Below, in pieces: positions 1-12,300 of a DNA stretch of 64,000 bases. The DNA lies in contig OZ017753.1 in assembly GCA_963969365.1 (NCBI GenBank), positions 1,426,001 to 1,490,000 on the forward strand, written 5' to 3'. Under the pieces are notes generated by a model. That model worked only from the letters and a program-made list of their open reading frames with translations. It was not told the origin of the DNA and did not search any database. The stretch comes from Asterochloris sp. CNOR1. Lineage: Eukaryota > Chlorophyta > Trebouxiophyceae > Trebouxiales > Trebouxiaceae. Each line of letters starts with the position of its first letter. Within the stretch, counting starts at the first letter, position 1. The position numbers and the translations under genes were made by a program.

Positions 1-987
1 TCCTGCAACTGCGCTCGGCAGCTGCATGAGTTCATGGCTGCGCAAAGACAGGCAACAACAAGGTGGAGCCCAAGCCCCTGACTGGCTGCACAGAGGGATG
101 GTCACTCATTGCTATAGCTCGTGGCCACTGCAAGCACTGCAGTCCCGCTGCCACCAATGTAAGCAGGGTGATGGCCGCACTTGCACCTTGCACCAGCAGC
201 CACATGGATTGCCACAACACTCTGGAAACTGCACGATCGCAGCCAGCAACGTAGGGTCCAGGCTGGACTCACCTGTCCCAACTTTGGTGGCTCGCTACCG
301 CCTAAGTTGAAAGCAAACTGGGTGCTGGCCTTGACGTCAGGCTGCTGATGAGTGACTGCCCAGCTGCTGCTTCCTGGATTGGCTGGACCCGTTCATGCAA
401 ATCTGAATCGGCTCGTTTAAAGCCAGTTTTTGACTCAAATGCGCTTCACTGCTTTGCTGCTGCTTCCTGTTCTGGTCCTCGCAAGGAGGCAGGTGCTGAC
501 AGCAGGAGAGTTATGTCGGTTCCTGGGTCATGCCAACCTGCCAACCTGCCTGCATTGGATCGCTTGCATGTATCACAAGTAGGTTCTGAATGCCACCGAT
601 GACTGTGCAGATGTGAGCTGTGATGATCTCAGGCTGGAGCAGGACTGCATCAAGAGCGACTGTGCCTGGTGAGCTGCATGCTGCCAGATACATTGCTCTG
701 CACAGGAAACGAAGAGCGCCTGGCCCGCACCCTCTTCATCTGGATGCATCACATGCATTCCTTTGTTGCAGGTGCCAATCTTTTGCGGTCCCTTCTGAAT
801 GTGTCTCAAGAGTAAGTGCTGCAGACCAGGACTGTCTAGATGGTGTGAGGCAGGCAACTTAAACCGTACAGCATATTACATACAGGCGGATGCTGGAAGG
901 CTGCCGCCTGCGGTCTTCAAGTGTGAGACACAGACAGCAAGTAGCCTGGATGTGGAGCCATCTGACGGGAGCCTCGACCAGGCCTGA
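1..987. other. Left edge, no assignable gene
   Basis: No family is recognisable on either strand. A short plus-strand reading frame at 1-61 ends in a possible GT donor (ACAAG/GTGGAG) and could be the last piece of an exon from a gene lying to the left. The rest shows only short overlapping reading frames without matching splice phases. Part of it should be 3' UTR of the minus-strand LYR gene that stops at 988. Confidence 0.3.
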
Positions 988-1655
988 TCACTCCAGGCAG
1001 GCGCCCTTGAGGCTGACTTCCCACTCTGATCTTCGATGGTCCATGCCTACATAACTCTGCACGCCAGCTAGAGAGGTCGTCCACCATGCTTGCAACCTGA
1101 CATCAGCCATTTGCTCATGCGCTGGACATTGTGAAAGTTGCCCACCTGCAGCTGCCCCAGGGACGAGACTGCCAGCTTGCGGGCCTTCTGGATTGCATCT
1201 GGATCTGTTAAAGTCTGCAGGCAGAGACTGGGAGGTCTTGCATGGTAGATGCAGGCGCACTGCACAGACCAACATAAACCGGTGAGGCCACAAGACTTGC
1301 TGAAGTCAAATTTCAGCGGGTCAAGCACTCACCTTGTTCTGGTGAAACTCTACCTGCAAGGAAGCAGACATGGTGTACGGCTGCCGGCTCCATCAAGATT
1401 GGCCATACTCCTATAAAGCATGGCTGCCAGCACTGCAGTGGACATGCAACAAGCTCAGACATAGCTTGCCTTGATGTCTGCCACCAGCCCGTCCCGCTTG
1501 ATGGTGGGAAACCTGCAAGCAGAGCTGGGCTCAGTAAACAGGTAAAACCAAATCACAGGGAGCATCACTGCAAAATGCAACCTGCTGTGCCACACTCACC
1601 GTTTGGCAGCCTGGAGGATGTGGCGATACAGCCGAAGCACCTGTTGGTCCACCAT
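988..1655 (-). CDS. LYR-motif (Complex1_LYR family) small protein
   Basis: Five exons on the minus strand (1655-1600, 1512-1470, 1353-1333, 1214-1146, 1056-988) join in phase to 85 residues. The LYR tripeptide lies near residues 9-11 (QVLRLYRHIL), followed by the conserved FPTIKRD stretch and a second helix DPDAIQKARKLA. LYR proteins of this size are mitochondrial matrix adaptors that bind acyl carrier protein and help iron-sulfur or respiratory-complex assembly. The best match from memory is the plant LYRM9-like group. The start ATG has a good context (AAGATGG). Intron 2 appears to use a GC donor (AAG/GCAAGC). The gene begins only 28 nt after the stop codon of the CHCH gene on the same strand, so it may be read from a shared mRNA. 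The last exon (SYVGMDH to SLKGACLE) is the least certain part. Confidence 0.75.
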
Positions 1656-1683
1656 CTTATTGTTGGTCACTACCTGCCTGCCC

Positions 1684-2025
1684 TCATTGCTTGGAGGGCT
1701 GCTGCTCCTGCTTTGCCTTATTGAATTTGCTGTAACAGTCCTTGAGGGCCTTCACTTCTGCATGGGCACAGACCGCAAGGCGGTCGTGAGCGGGGAGCAT
1801 GCTGTAGCTCTTAGCATAGCAGAGGCCTGCACCTGCTTGACAGGCACGCCAGTCTCTAGAGTTGTCTCCCAGGCACTCCTCCAGCTGGGCATAGACCTTC
1901 CCACACCCCTGTGCGTGCAGCAGCAGCAATGCTCAAACCGTGATTTGCATCACCCAGAATGACAATGCTACCTGTTGATCTGTTTGTGGATCTATCCAGT
2001 CCTTTGAGGTCCTCTGCTTGTGCAT
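1684..2025 (-). CDS. Twin-CX9C (CHCH) mitochondrial protein
   Basis: Three exons (2025-1972, 1908-1833, 1757-1684) give a 67-residue protein. After an 18-residue hydrophilic start it has CGKVYAQLEEC (C, nine residues, C), then CQAEVKALKDC (again C-x9-C), the second motif being created by the last splice. That coiled-coil-helix pattern marks substrates of the Mia40/Erv1 import pathway of the mitochondrial intermembrane space. Plant COX19-like CHCH proteins of this size have the same spacing, including the RDWR-CQ link, and act in respiratory-complex assembly. The ATG was chosen because it opens the only frame that joins in phase to the first motif. The gene lies head to tail with the LYR gene (28 nt) and 116 bp from the divergent rhomboid start. 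Confidence 0.8.
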
Positions 2026-2141
2026 ACACCAGTGCTCCAGTCAAGCACTGTCGAAACTGGAATTCAAGGAGACAACGCATAAAAGTAGGTCAGCTCATCA
2101 CCTGACAGGAAAGTCATCAGGAGTAAGCTGTCGACTCTAAG
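2026..2141. promoter_or_regulatory. 116-bp divergent promoter region
   Basis: This is all that separates the CHCH start codon (minus) from the rhomboid start codon (plus). It must hold both 5' UTRs and whatever promoter they share. No TATA-like element stands out. The call rests on gene layout only. Confidence 0.45.
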
Positions 2142-3945
2142 ATGCACAGAAGCCTGCACAGCACACAGCATCGAATCCAATATGATCTGCTCCCTCACAC
2201 ATTTGCAAAAGTCAAGGCCAGCAGAGATCTGTCGAGACCATGGATAGTCAGGGCTGCTTCAGATGGTGATGGGCCAGGCAATCGTATCAAGAGCACACTC
2301 CAATCTTTAGACGGCTTGCTGGGTCCTCCAGACACCAGCACAGCAGAGACTGCTGAAGCAGCCAAGCCTGACAGGTACGTGCACAAAGATGCAGCTCATA
2401 AACATCAGCAATTGTAGCAAGAATAGCGCTCAAAGTCTGCATGCTCCTTGTGCAGTGTGCCTGAGCCACCTAAGCAGCCACAGGAGGAGTCAGGTCCAGG
2501 GTGGAATGTCAAGAGAATCCCACAGCCTGACGGCACCTCCAAAATTGTGACCAGCTATGACCTGCCTCTGGTGAGCAACGCGGCAGCAACACTCCTTCAG
2601 GGCACTCCTTCTGAGATCAAGCCACATCTCCTGCAGGCACAGCCGCGGGTGTCCTATGCCCTGCTGCTTCTCGTGCTCGCTATTTATGGGGCAGGTGTTG
2701 CCATTGCCCTCCTCGACAGCGGTGCAGCCTCCAATGACTTTTTCCTCAAGCTGGCGCTGATGAAGCCGAAAGTCATTACTGGGGAATACTACAGGTGTGC
2801 TAATTCAGAGCTGCGTGCTGACCTAGGGCATGCACCCTATTGCAACGCTGATGTGTCTTTGGGCTGCTATCGACTACCAAGTGTGGTGGTGAACTGTGTG
2901 TGATACAGTCAGATGTGCGGCGGCAATGCTGGTACCGCAGGCAGCCAGCAGCTGCTCACCTCCCTCAACATGACACACCCTGGGCTTGTGAGACTAATCT
3001 GACAACACCCGTGTGCTGCAGGCTACTGACAGCAGTATTCCTCCATGCTGGAACACTGCACCTAGGCCTGAACTCACTGGCCCTGTACAACATTGCACCC
3101 CAAGCTGAGGCGGTCAGGGATTGCTATGCTGACTGCTTACGACACTGATCAATGGCTAAGCTGACCGCTTGCTACGCTGAGCGCAGGTCCTTGGGCCCTA
3201 CTTATTTCTTGCTGTCTACCTGCTGTCAGGCATATCAGGAAATGTTGCCAGCTTCGCATTCAATGACTTGGTCGTAGTTGGCGCGTCAGGCGCAATTTTT
3301 GGGCTCATAGGTGCAGCAGTGCCTTGCCTGCACTGAATGTGGGGGATGTGCTTGCAGACTACTCGTGTCTTACATGCTGCACTGGCTGCAGGCGCTTTGG
3401 CAGGTTACTTCCTCAAAAACAGGCAGCTTTCCAATAGCAAAGCTAGCCTGATAGAAATCTTGGCCCTGTCCTCATTTAACCTGTTCCTTGGTCTCATTCC
3501 CAACAGTAGCGTGGACAATGCTGGTAAAGTGTTCTGTCTGTAGCTCCAATGATGTTGTTTGTTGCTGTCATTGTCTTGCAGCATGTTGCAATGTCTTACA
3601 ACCCCCGCCCTGTGCAGGCCATGTCGGTGGCTTTCTGGCAGGGCTCATCCTTGGTGAGCCTTGCAGCTGGGGTTCGAGATTCCAATGCCTGCGATGTGGT
3701 ATTTTGCACTCAGCTTTGGCTGACAATCACCACATCTCCCTGCAGGCCTGTTGTGTGCCCCTAAGTTCGTGGTGGATGAAGAACCCAGTGCTGAGCCCGC
3801 AAAGTTCCAGTTCAAGTCTGCAGACTCCAAGGAGCGCACAAGGGTTTTGAATGCAATTCCTCAAGTGCAGCGTGTTTCGGGAGTGGTTTTCTACAGCGTG
3901 TCCCTTGCCCTGAGCTTTGTTGCCCTCCTTGCTGGGAAACAATGA
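2142..3945 (+). CDS. Rhomboid intramembrane serine protease, probably plastid
   Basis: At least six exons. Exon 1 (2142 to about 2375) encodes a Ser/Arg-rich leader reading into IVRAASDGDG, like a chloroplast transit peptide with its cleavage region. Exon 2 (from about 2459) carries the first membrane helix. Later exons show the rhomboid signature in order: the His/Asn helix HAGTLHLGLN (near 3050), the catalytic serine in GASGAIFGL (near 3285) and the catalytic histidine in GHVGGFLAG (near 3620). The protein ends in a final helix, LSFVALLAGKQ. Both catalytic residues are present, so it should be active. The layout resembles plant plastid-envelope rhomboids of the RBL10/RBL11 type, which cleave membrane proteins inside the bilayer. 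The stop is at 3943-3945. Exon edges near 2900-3000 and 3340-3400 are approximate. Confidence 0.88.
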
Positions 3946-4326
3946 ATAGGCCAGTCGCAGCCACTCTGCCTGTCACATGTTGCCTGAGTATGGTCAACCA
4001 TTTGTTTGCCCGAACATCACTGCACTCTTGTATGTTATGCCAACTCGACATCACAGCTCGCCAGCCATGGGCCAGCCTATACTCCTTGGAAGGCTGGAGC
4101 CTGTTGTGTTGCAGGTATGATGCAGTGGCACATCATTGATTGAGCAAAATGACTGAAGCAGATGATCCGCTTTCCTTCTGAAAACTCCGATGCCCAATTG
4201 CCAGCTTGAAGTCTTGTGCAAAGAGAAGGCCACTGTGTCACTGCCAGCATCGAGCACAGAAGGACACAACGCTTTGAGTGGGGTGAAGGACTGGGCCAAG
4301 GCTTGCTCGATCTGAAATAGACCGAT
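3946..4326. other. Rhomboid to SPCS2 spacer
   Basis: This holds the rhomboid 3' UTR and the SPCS2 promoter and 5' UTR. Nothing coding is convincing on either strand. Confidence 0.4.
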
Positions 4327-5457
4327 ATGGAGTGGCTGACAGGCAACAAAAAGAAGAGGAAGAGGCTACCACCATCCGCCACAGCTAGTCTCAGTGGCAC
4401 AGGCAAAGCTCAGGAGCCACAGCCTGGACCGCTGAACCTGTATGATGCAGCCTCCCTGCACAAAGCACTCGAGGAGGCCACACGAGAGGTCAGACTACAA
4501 AGCAGCATCTGCTGATAGCTCTTTGTTGATTGCTCATGACTTCCCTGCAGGCTTTTCTGGACCATGGCATCCCTGAAGACCTGAGGGTCTCGAACATCAA
4601 ACTTTCCCTTGGCTTTGCATCGTGAGCCCAGATCTTAGCGTCTGCCTTGGTTGGTGTGTGGCCTGCACAAGCAGCCCAGTCCTGGAGGTGCCGGTGTGCA
4701 GCTGCTTTGCCACTTGCAATCCCTGGCCTTCCTGCCACCCCAGACCCTCCATGCTTGCACCTGTAGGTGCCTTTGTGCAGCCATCTCCCAGTTCTACCCT
4801 GGCAAGTGGCCCGCCACCCGTCCAGTCATCCTGGTATGTGTGATCGTGTACCTCATCATCAGTGCAGTCACAGCCATCTTCCAGTGGAAGATCGAGGGCA
4901 ACGCCTTCTTGCACACCAAGCGCACAAAGGTGGACTGCTGTCCTGCACAGGCAGAGCTTCAAGTGGCCACTGCGCTGAATGACGCTGTTCCCCTTTGCAA
5001 GGGCACAGCGATGCACTGCCAGCCCCTCCAGTCATTGCTTATGGTGGCCTTTTGCCTCTGCCTGACAAGCCTGGCATGCACTGCACTCATCATAAACTTG
5101 TTTTCTCAATGTCAGTCAAGTGATGCAGGACTTGCCACCCCTCAAGGTGTCAGCCAAGCTCCCACGCTACTCTGATCAGTGGAGCTGGACTGTAAGGCGA
5201 GCAGATTCAGCAGATGCGAGGTGGGCTCCTTCTGCAACTGGCTCAGAGCTGTCTGAGTCTGCAATGTGCCTGCTGAGAGCTGCAACTGACGGACTCTCGC
5301 TCCTTGCTCCTGCAGTCCTGTTGCATCCAAGACTGCCAGCATTGCCACATACTTCCATGAGAATGGTTACATCTCAAAAGTTGCTGTCCAACAGGACATT
5401 GGGGACCTACTCAAGAAAGTGCGAGCGAGCCTTGTTCAAGTGAAAAAAACGCAATGA
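4327..5457 (+). CDS. SPCS2: Signal peptidase complex subunit 2 (SPC25)
   Basis: Five exons. The N-terminus has the basic NKKKRKR stretch, then an acidic/amphipathic part (LHKALEEATREAFL). Two membrane helices follow: one around LSLGFASCLCAAI, and VILVCVIVYLII at about 4830-4870. The ER-lumen-to-cytosol loop continues as IFQWKIEGNAFL. A soluble C-terminal domain follows (LPRYSDQWSWTV; TASIATYFHENGYI; IGDLLKKVRASL) ending KKTQ. This matches SPC25/SPCS2, which sits in the ER membrane with SPC12, SPC22/23 and SEC11 and helps remove signal peptides and contact the translocon. The exon 2/3 junction (SLGFAS/CLCA) and the exon 4/5 junction (around 5219/5318) were chosen to keep phase. Confidence 0.85.
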
Positions 5458-5994
5458 CAAAAGTGTTCAGGACTTGCCGCAACACCCGCAAGGCATTTCA
5501 TCAGTGCTTACGGCAAGCAACACCTTGTTGAATGCAAAGCCATGATTACGGCTGGCACTACTCGGGTTTTCTCCGTTAGTTGAAACCGTCTACGACTTGA
5601 GCAAAGACTTACAACGTCCCGCAGGGCCTCCTTACACTGTCCAGAGGGAACACCTTGCCTGTACCGAGCAGACAATCAGCTTAGTGCTGCTGACAATGGA
5701 GACAAGGCTCAACAGACAGCAATTCACAGCACAGACAGCAATTCGCATTCTGGTGACCTTGGGAGCAGTGACATCATAAACTCAAATCTCTTGTATGCAG
5801 CTTGCAGCTAGATTGAGGCATGGCATAGTCCACTCACACATGTGGTTTCATGTTGCTGTGGGCAATCAAGTGCAACCAAATCCCATGCAGATAACTAAAT
5901 AGTACAGGAGCTCCTGAACGCGTGCAACAAATCCAGTGGATATGAGCATGACAAAAGGACATTTTAGCCTCGAACGAAGAGAGCAAACCACATC
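5458..5994. other. Gene-free stretch before the small MGLCLC ORF
   Basis: About 540 bp with lower GC than its surroundings. It should contain the SPCS2 3' UTR. Short reading frames occur on both strands but none shows splice phase or family features. Confidence 0.35.
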
Positions 5995-6216
5995 ATGGGT
6001 CTCTGCTTGTGCTCCACACATCCCAACGAGAATGAGCCTCATCAGCCCAGCGTCAGAGACTCCTATTACGCTTATCCTGTCAAGAATTTCAGAAACGACT
6101 CTCGCCACAACGACAAGACTCGTTCATCAGATCACACCTCCGGATGCCTCTCTACATCGGCGGCAGCCGACGCTCTCTCGGGTGGAGGAGGATTTAATGG
6201 TGGTGGGGGCTGCTAG
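5995..6216 (+). CDS. Small hydrophilic protein with N-myristoylation-like start
   Basis: A single-exon 73-residue frame starting MGLCLCST. Gly2, a permissive residue at 6 and Ser7 fit the N-myristoylation rule, and Cys4 and Cys6 could be palmitoylated. The middle is Asn/Asp/Ser/Arg-rich with two Tyr-Tyr/Tyr-x-Tyr sites (SYYAYPVKNF). The tail is SGGGGFNGGGGC, ending in a cysteine. There is no membrane helix and no family I recognise. If real, it would be a small lipid-anchored membrane protein. Its stop is about 100 bp before the channel gene start. A short frame can arise by chance, but the ordered lipidation motif and Gly-rich tail argue for coding. Confidence 0.45.
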   Translation: MGLCLCSTHPNENEPHQPSVRDSYYAYPVKNFRNDSRHNDKTRSSDHTSGCLSTSAAADALSGGGGFNGGGGC

Positions 6217-6318
6217 GATTATGGCTTTCTCAGGATGGACTGACAAAAAATGCATGAAAGATGGATGAGATTTGTGACCTAGCTGAGAATCTGACATGTC
6301 CGCCTTAGTTCATTCATC

Positions 6319-9300
6319 ATGATGCCTGCTCAGCGCCTGCTGCTTAAGCAGCCAGCATTCAATGAGGCACAGTTCCTGCTCATCAGACGTGCAGTGGCTG
6401 TCATCTGGCTAATCTTTGTTGGCACGGTCCTGGGAACGACAGGTTTGACCCTGTATTGCAGCAGGTGAACCTCGATCCATGTCTGCATCCTACGCTGCCA
6501 TGCATCCTGGCATTGGGAGCAGACTGAGTCACCAACTGCAGGCTTCGCAGCCAGAACTGGGGCCTCAGGGAGGAGCTCAGTCTGCTCACCAATGCAGATG
6601 CGTTGCAGTGCAATAAACCACCGCCAGGCTGGCTGCGGTCACCCATTGAGCTAAATGGGTCCGCGGCCGTATATCAAAAGGCCACAGTCATGAAAGATGC
6701 CGCCGCCGAGGAACAGGCTGCTGCAGCTGCAGCCCTGCAGCTGAATGAGCTGCTTGAGGCGCCCCACAGCGGCATCTGGAAGGTGGCCGCCTCATGCTCA
6801 TTCCTAGGTGAGCTCATGAGTGCGTGTTTCTGCATTCCTTGCCTGAATGCAACGACAGATGCACCGGCCTGGCAGCTTGTTGTAGCTTATGAGCCATCAC
6901 CCCGCTGCTCTGCCTAAAGCCACTCAGCAAGCTACCTTGGGTGACTTGAGACGCACTCTGTAGCTTGCTTTTATGAGCTTAAGCTGCAGTCCAATCCCTT
7001 CAAATGTTAGTGCAGGACAGCAGGCAAGCTGCAGACACGCTGACACCTGCCCCCATACACTCCTCAGCTGCCCTGCAGTGGCCACCCTGTCCACAGTGAT
7101 GACCCTGCGCCACATGGACAGCCTGCCAGCTTGGGCCCAGACTCTGGTGCGCCGCAGCCTCAAAGCCGACCACGGCAGCCTGCAGCGCATGCCCCTCAGC
7201 AAGCTGCTGGCTTACCACACTGACCTGTGGCTATCCAAGTCCCCCACCAGCAAAATATGGGGGCTGCTGGCGGGCACCATGCTGCTGTCCCTCTTTGGGG
7301 GCATCTCCCTTTTTGTTGTCAGTGACGGTGAGCAATGACAGCAGCAGCCAGTCAGCCTTTGCAGGAGGCGCCATGGCTGCAGAATAGCACGCCTGTCAGC
7401 ACCTGTCACGAACAGTGTCATCAGTGTACTTGCGCAGTCCTGGCATTGAAGTGCAAGGAAGGATACAGCAAGCAGAAGCAAGGTGTGCAACAGAGCTTGT
7501 TCATGGACTTGTCCCTTCCTGATCTGGTTTCATCAACTGCAGCAGGGATACTTGTGTCCCCTGCTTGCTAATTGCTGCTGCCCACCTGCAGACTCCATCT
7601 ACACGTCCCTTTGGGAGGCCTTTGATGGCCTGGGCCTCAATTGGCGCTTTGCAGAGGCTGCTGCCAGCAAGCAGTCATGGGCAGCTTGTCTGACTCGCAT
7701 CCTGGCCGTGTGCATCAGTATTGGGGGCTCTCTGGTGACCGCCCTGCTGCTGGGTCTGACTTCAGGTGGGGACAGGACAACCTGCCGCAGCAGCATGCCC
7801 AGCAAGTCATCTGCTTGCTTGATAAAATATGTTGTCTCTGCTGCTGGAAAACCTCAGGTGGGGCAAACGACTATCACATACTGCATGCACATTAAGCAGT
7901 CTGGGAATGGATTCAGCACCTATCATGACCTAGAAGCACAGCATTGTGTCGCAGCAGCATCTTCACACCCAGAGACAGCTTGCCACCCAACGCTGCCCAG
8001 CAAGGCAGCCGCAGGGACTCGCGCTGCATCCACAGAGGCTGATTGCAGCAAAGCCGTTTGCTGTTTTCTGTCAGGGCGGACCGACGAGGTATGTGACTGG
8101 CCTGCAGAGGCCATTGACAACAAGATTGGTGACCTCAAGAAAGGACGGGCAGAAGTATTAGAGAGTGAGCACATACTGGTGCTGGGGTGGAGCAACAAGC
8201 TGCTGCGCATGCTTGTGGAGCTGTGCAACGCCAACGCCCAGAGGGTGAGCCCGCCCAAGCCTTGTAGTGCACAGCTCTTACCCATGCAGCGGACTTTCGG
8301 CAGCAGGTCTACCTGGCATGGGACACACTGCCTTGCATGTGCAGAGTGCGCTGCTTGACACACGCTGATGCCTCAGGGGCACATCAGCCTGCCGGCCATG
8401 CGGCTCTGTGGCATGGCATGGCGAAGTGACACGATGCCATGCCAACTCCCCCTGACAACTGGCTGTGCAGGGCGGGTGCCCCATTGTGATCATGGCTGAG
8501 CGCGACAAGACTGAAATGGAGTCTGAAGTCAGCAAGCACGAGTTTGACCTTCAGGGCAGCCGCATCATCTGCAGGTCAGGTCGGCCTTTGCTGACCCTCC
8601 ATCAAGCAGAGTGCTAGATGATTGCGTCTCAATTTTGGACAGGCGCTGGCAGACGCACAGTGCTACATGAGTGATGCGCGATTGCATTCAGGCTGGTGAT
8701 TATATCTGCCAGCCAGCAAGCATGTTGCATACATCTTTTGCAGCAGTGCTGCTGTTTTGTGCTGTTGACAACCTGCAGCCTCCACAAATGTTGCCGCATG
8801 TTCTGAGTGCGGCAAGACTGTTTGAGGGGCAAAGTGACCCCTGGTGAAGGGCGTGCAATGCGACGGCCCACACTCTGTGAATGCCCAGCGTGCCACATGG
8901 CACCGCCCTGCCCCATGTCTGCAGGTCAGGGGACCCCCTGCTGAAGGCTGACCTGATGAAGGTGTCGGTGTCCTCAGCTGCCACCATCATAGTGCTGGCC
9001 TCTGAGGAGACAGCCAGCCAGAGCGATGCCCGTGTGCTGCGCATTGTGCTGATGCTGATGAGCATCCACGCCCAGCTGGTGCAGGCTACTGAGGAGGGCT
9101 TCCCAGTGAGCCGTGTCTGTTGCGCTGCAGACTGCAATCCTGCATCCACAGCCCAGGTGTGGCAGACAGGTGCCTGCAGTGCTGGAGACTGCAGACTGCC
9201 ATATGTACGCTGCTGCTATGAGCCTTGTGGGACCCACCCCGTCACGCAGCAGGTTGTGGAGCAGGGGCATCTGCTCAGCAATGCAGACAAGCTGCGAGGC

Positions 9301-12300
9301 GTGAGGCTGCAAGGCGCAGAGCCAACAAGCCTGAGAGCAGTGTGGCAGACAGCACCGCAGGAAGCTCCAGCAGAACTGCAGCTGCCTGCTCTGATCTGCC
9401 ACTGTGGCACCCTGCAGGGCTCGATCATTGTGGAGATCAGGGATGTCCAGAATGAGATGCTTATCAAGCTGGTGGGCATGAATATTGTGACATCTATGGT
9501 GTCACAGGTAAGCAATCGACTATGGGTCTCAGCGCTGTTCAACGGACTGGGGACATCTCGTGCCTGTGGCTCATCCCCATTGCCTTCACAGAGTATGGCC
9601 CTGTCCATCACGCCCCCTGGGAAGCAGCATCTGCAGGGAAATGACAACACGCAAAATATGTGAGATGGGCGGCAGCACGTGCTCAGCATCTTCAGCGACT
9701 GTCCAGCCATGCGCCGACGCTGTCTCTGACATCAGGCGCGGCAGCAACCAGGCACAGATCAGCTGTGAGATCTACTTTGGGTGTGGGACCGTCACAGTCC
9801 CTGGTGCCTGGGCTGCAGGACATTATTGGGCGGCTGATGATCCTGTGTGCCCGGCAGCCGGGCTTGTCGGGCGTCTGGGAGGCCCTGTTTCAGACTGAAG
9901 GCAAGCCCGTCTGCCGCTGCAGTGCCCTGTTCACATGCTGACAAGTGTTTGCATGAGCCTGACATCAATTCATCACTTCTTGTGACTGGCCTTGCTACTG
10001 CATTTGCAGGGCCTCAGTTCCACATTTACCCCTACCCAGACCTGGTTGGCTTGTCCTACGGCGATGTCTTTCTCGCCTTCCCAGATGCCATAGTGGCGGG
10101 AGTCACCTCAGACCACAAGGGCCTGGAGCGCAGCTACAACACCTCCATTATTCGCAGCAGGCGCAAGGTCTTCCTAAACCCGCCAGACGACTACCGCCTG
10201 CAGCAGGGTCAGTGCCAGCTTGGCAGGGGTCTAAGTCACCTGGCAGTGCTTTTGCTGCCCTGCGGCAGCAAAAGCAAGGTGTTTATAGAGCATCTGCTGA
10301 AAGACTGCTGCCTGTGGCAGAGTGGGTGATTACGTACGGTCCAGCCTGCCCCCAGGGTGAGCAGAGTGGGTCACGCAGCGCTGCTGCATTCTGTTGTACA
10401 GAATCAACCAGCCCGGCATGCTAAATGGCAGTCTTGTGGCTGCCATCCTGAGCAAGCTCAAGTGAGGTGCATTTCTGGACACCTGCCACCTGCAGCAGGG
10501 TGAAACTGGCGCCCGAGGTAGCCATGGAGGCCACTGCTGGCTGTTGCTGCCAGGCTGCAGAAGGCATCCTGCAGCGAGTCTGCTACCGCTCATGTCATGC
10601 TTTCGAGCTGTTATCACCCCTAGCTTCCTGTGCCCGTTATGTACAGATAGGCTCAGCAAGTGCATCAGGCCTTGCCCTCTGCCAGGCTGCAGCAGTCCTT
10701 GCCTGCAGGGGATGAGCCAGTGGATGTCAAGATGCTCCACGACTGCACTGCCCATGTGCTTTCTTGACTGGCCCAAACTGCCCCAAACCTGCTGCTCTCA
10801 GGTGATAACATTGATTGTCTCCTTGCTGCAGACGACGAGTTAGTGCTTCTCACAGAGCACCGCAACTGCCAGCCCCAGCCACAGATGTCCTTTCCCCGTC
10901 CCGGTGAATACCCAGAGCTGGAGGACATGCAGGCCAAGGAAATGGTGCTCTTTCTGGGATGGCCAGATGACCTGCCCTCCCTCATCATGGTGCTGGACCC
11001 CCTGGTCATGCAGGGCAGCGAGTTGTGGCTGTACAGCGATGTGAGTGGGGTTGTGGATTGGTTTGAAGGGGAGGTGGCGGCGGTTCTCACTCATTCTGCT
11101 GAGGCTTGCAAAGCAAGGCTTGCTTCTAGTCCTGGCTCTTGCAGCCAATCCGTGCTTACTGCTTCAGGTTTACAAGGGGTATGAGTGAGGAGGTGGCGTG
11201 TGTGTGCTGCAGCTTCAGGTCTTGTGCATTGCTGGCGGCCTGCTTGTGTATGTGTTTTGTGTCCACTTGCCCTATTGCAGTCAGACTGGGCTGAGAGCTG
11301 CTGCGTGGCAGGTGCCCATCAAACACAGGCGCCAGATGCTGGCGCGTGGCGGACTTGACTTTGGGCACCTGGTCAATCTGAGCTGCAAGTATGCAGAGAC
11401 CCATCTCAAGGGCAGCCTGCTGGACCGCAAACAGATTGGCAGCCTTAGGTGAGCTGACTTTGGGCACCTGTGGTACAATTGAGGACACACATGCAGATGT
11501 GCGCAAGTAGAACTTGGGTAAGTGAGGTGAGTATGTGATCTTGAGTCAGTACACAGTCACCACCTTGGGCTGCCTAAAGCTGGATTGCAAGCAGTCAAGG
11601 GCGACTGGTCAAAAGCTGCATGCAGCACTGCAGCTCTGTGGTAACCTCAAAAGAAAGTGCAGCACATCGCAGCGTTGTGAGATAGACCAGCTTTACTGGG
11701 CAGCCTTGCTGGCACATTCCCAGAGCGGCAGCCTGCCAGGCAGCGCAACATTGTAATGACCGTAGCAGTGCGTCCTGCAGCGAGTAATGGGAGCCATGCC
11801 CAGGCTCTGCAGGCCAGTGGTGGGCACAAAAGCGCAGACAACACATCTGCATGCTCTACAGGCTGTCACAGGTCTCTGCCACTTCCAGTTCCAAGACAAT
11901 GGGTCTGGCCAATGCTTCCTGCTCCTGGGGCGCAGTGTATCAAGCATCGGGGGGCGCACATGCCCACGGCCTGGCACTGTCGGTGCTGCATGCCTCCTGC
12001 AGGCTGTCACAGTTCTCTGCCATTGTCATCTTCCGAGAGGACGGGTCTCGGCCCACACTGCTGGCCCCCAGGGTTGTGGGCAACGAGCAGGCGCTGGGCG
12101 ATGCGGACGCCCGCAGCTTGGCCTGCCTGCTGCTTCTGCGCCACATCCAGGTGCTGCAGCGCAAGGGTCTGCCTGTGGACGCAGGTGGGTGCTGGAAGGG
12201 GAGACTGTGGCTCATCTGCTGTTGCTGCCCACCAGGTAGCCGCCAGCGTCAAGTGGTGTCCTTGCTTTGGCACAAGCCACCCTGGCATGCTGCGGCCAGG

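Noticed and set aside
3660-3700. GGTTCGAGATTCC resembling a tRNA T-loop
   Set aside because: No matching acceptor, D or anticodon arms around it; it lies inside the rhomboid gene.
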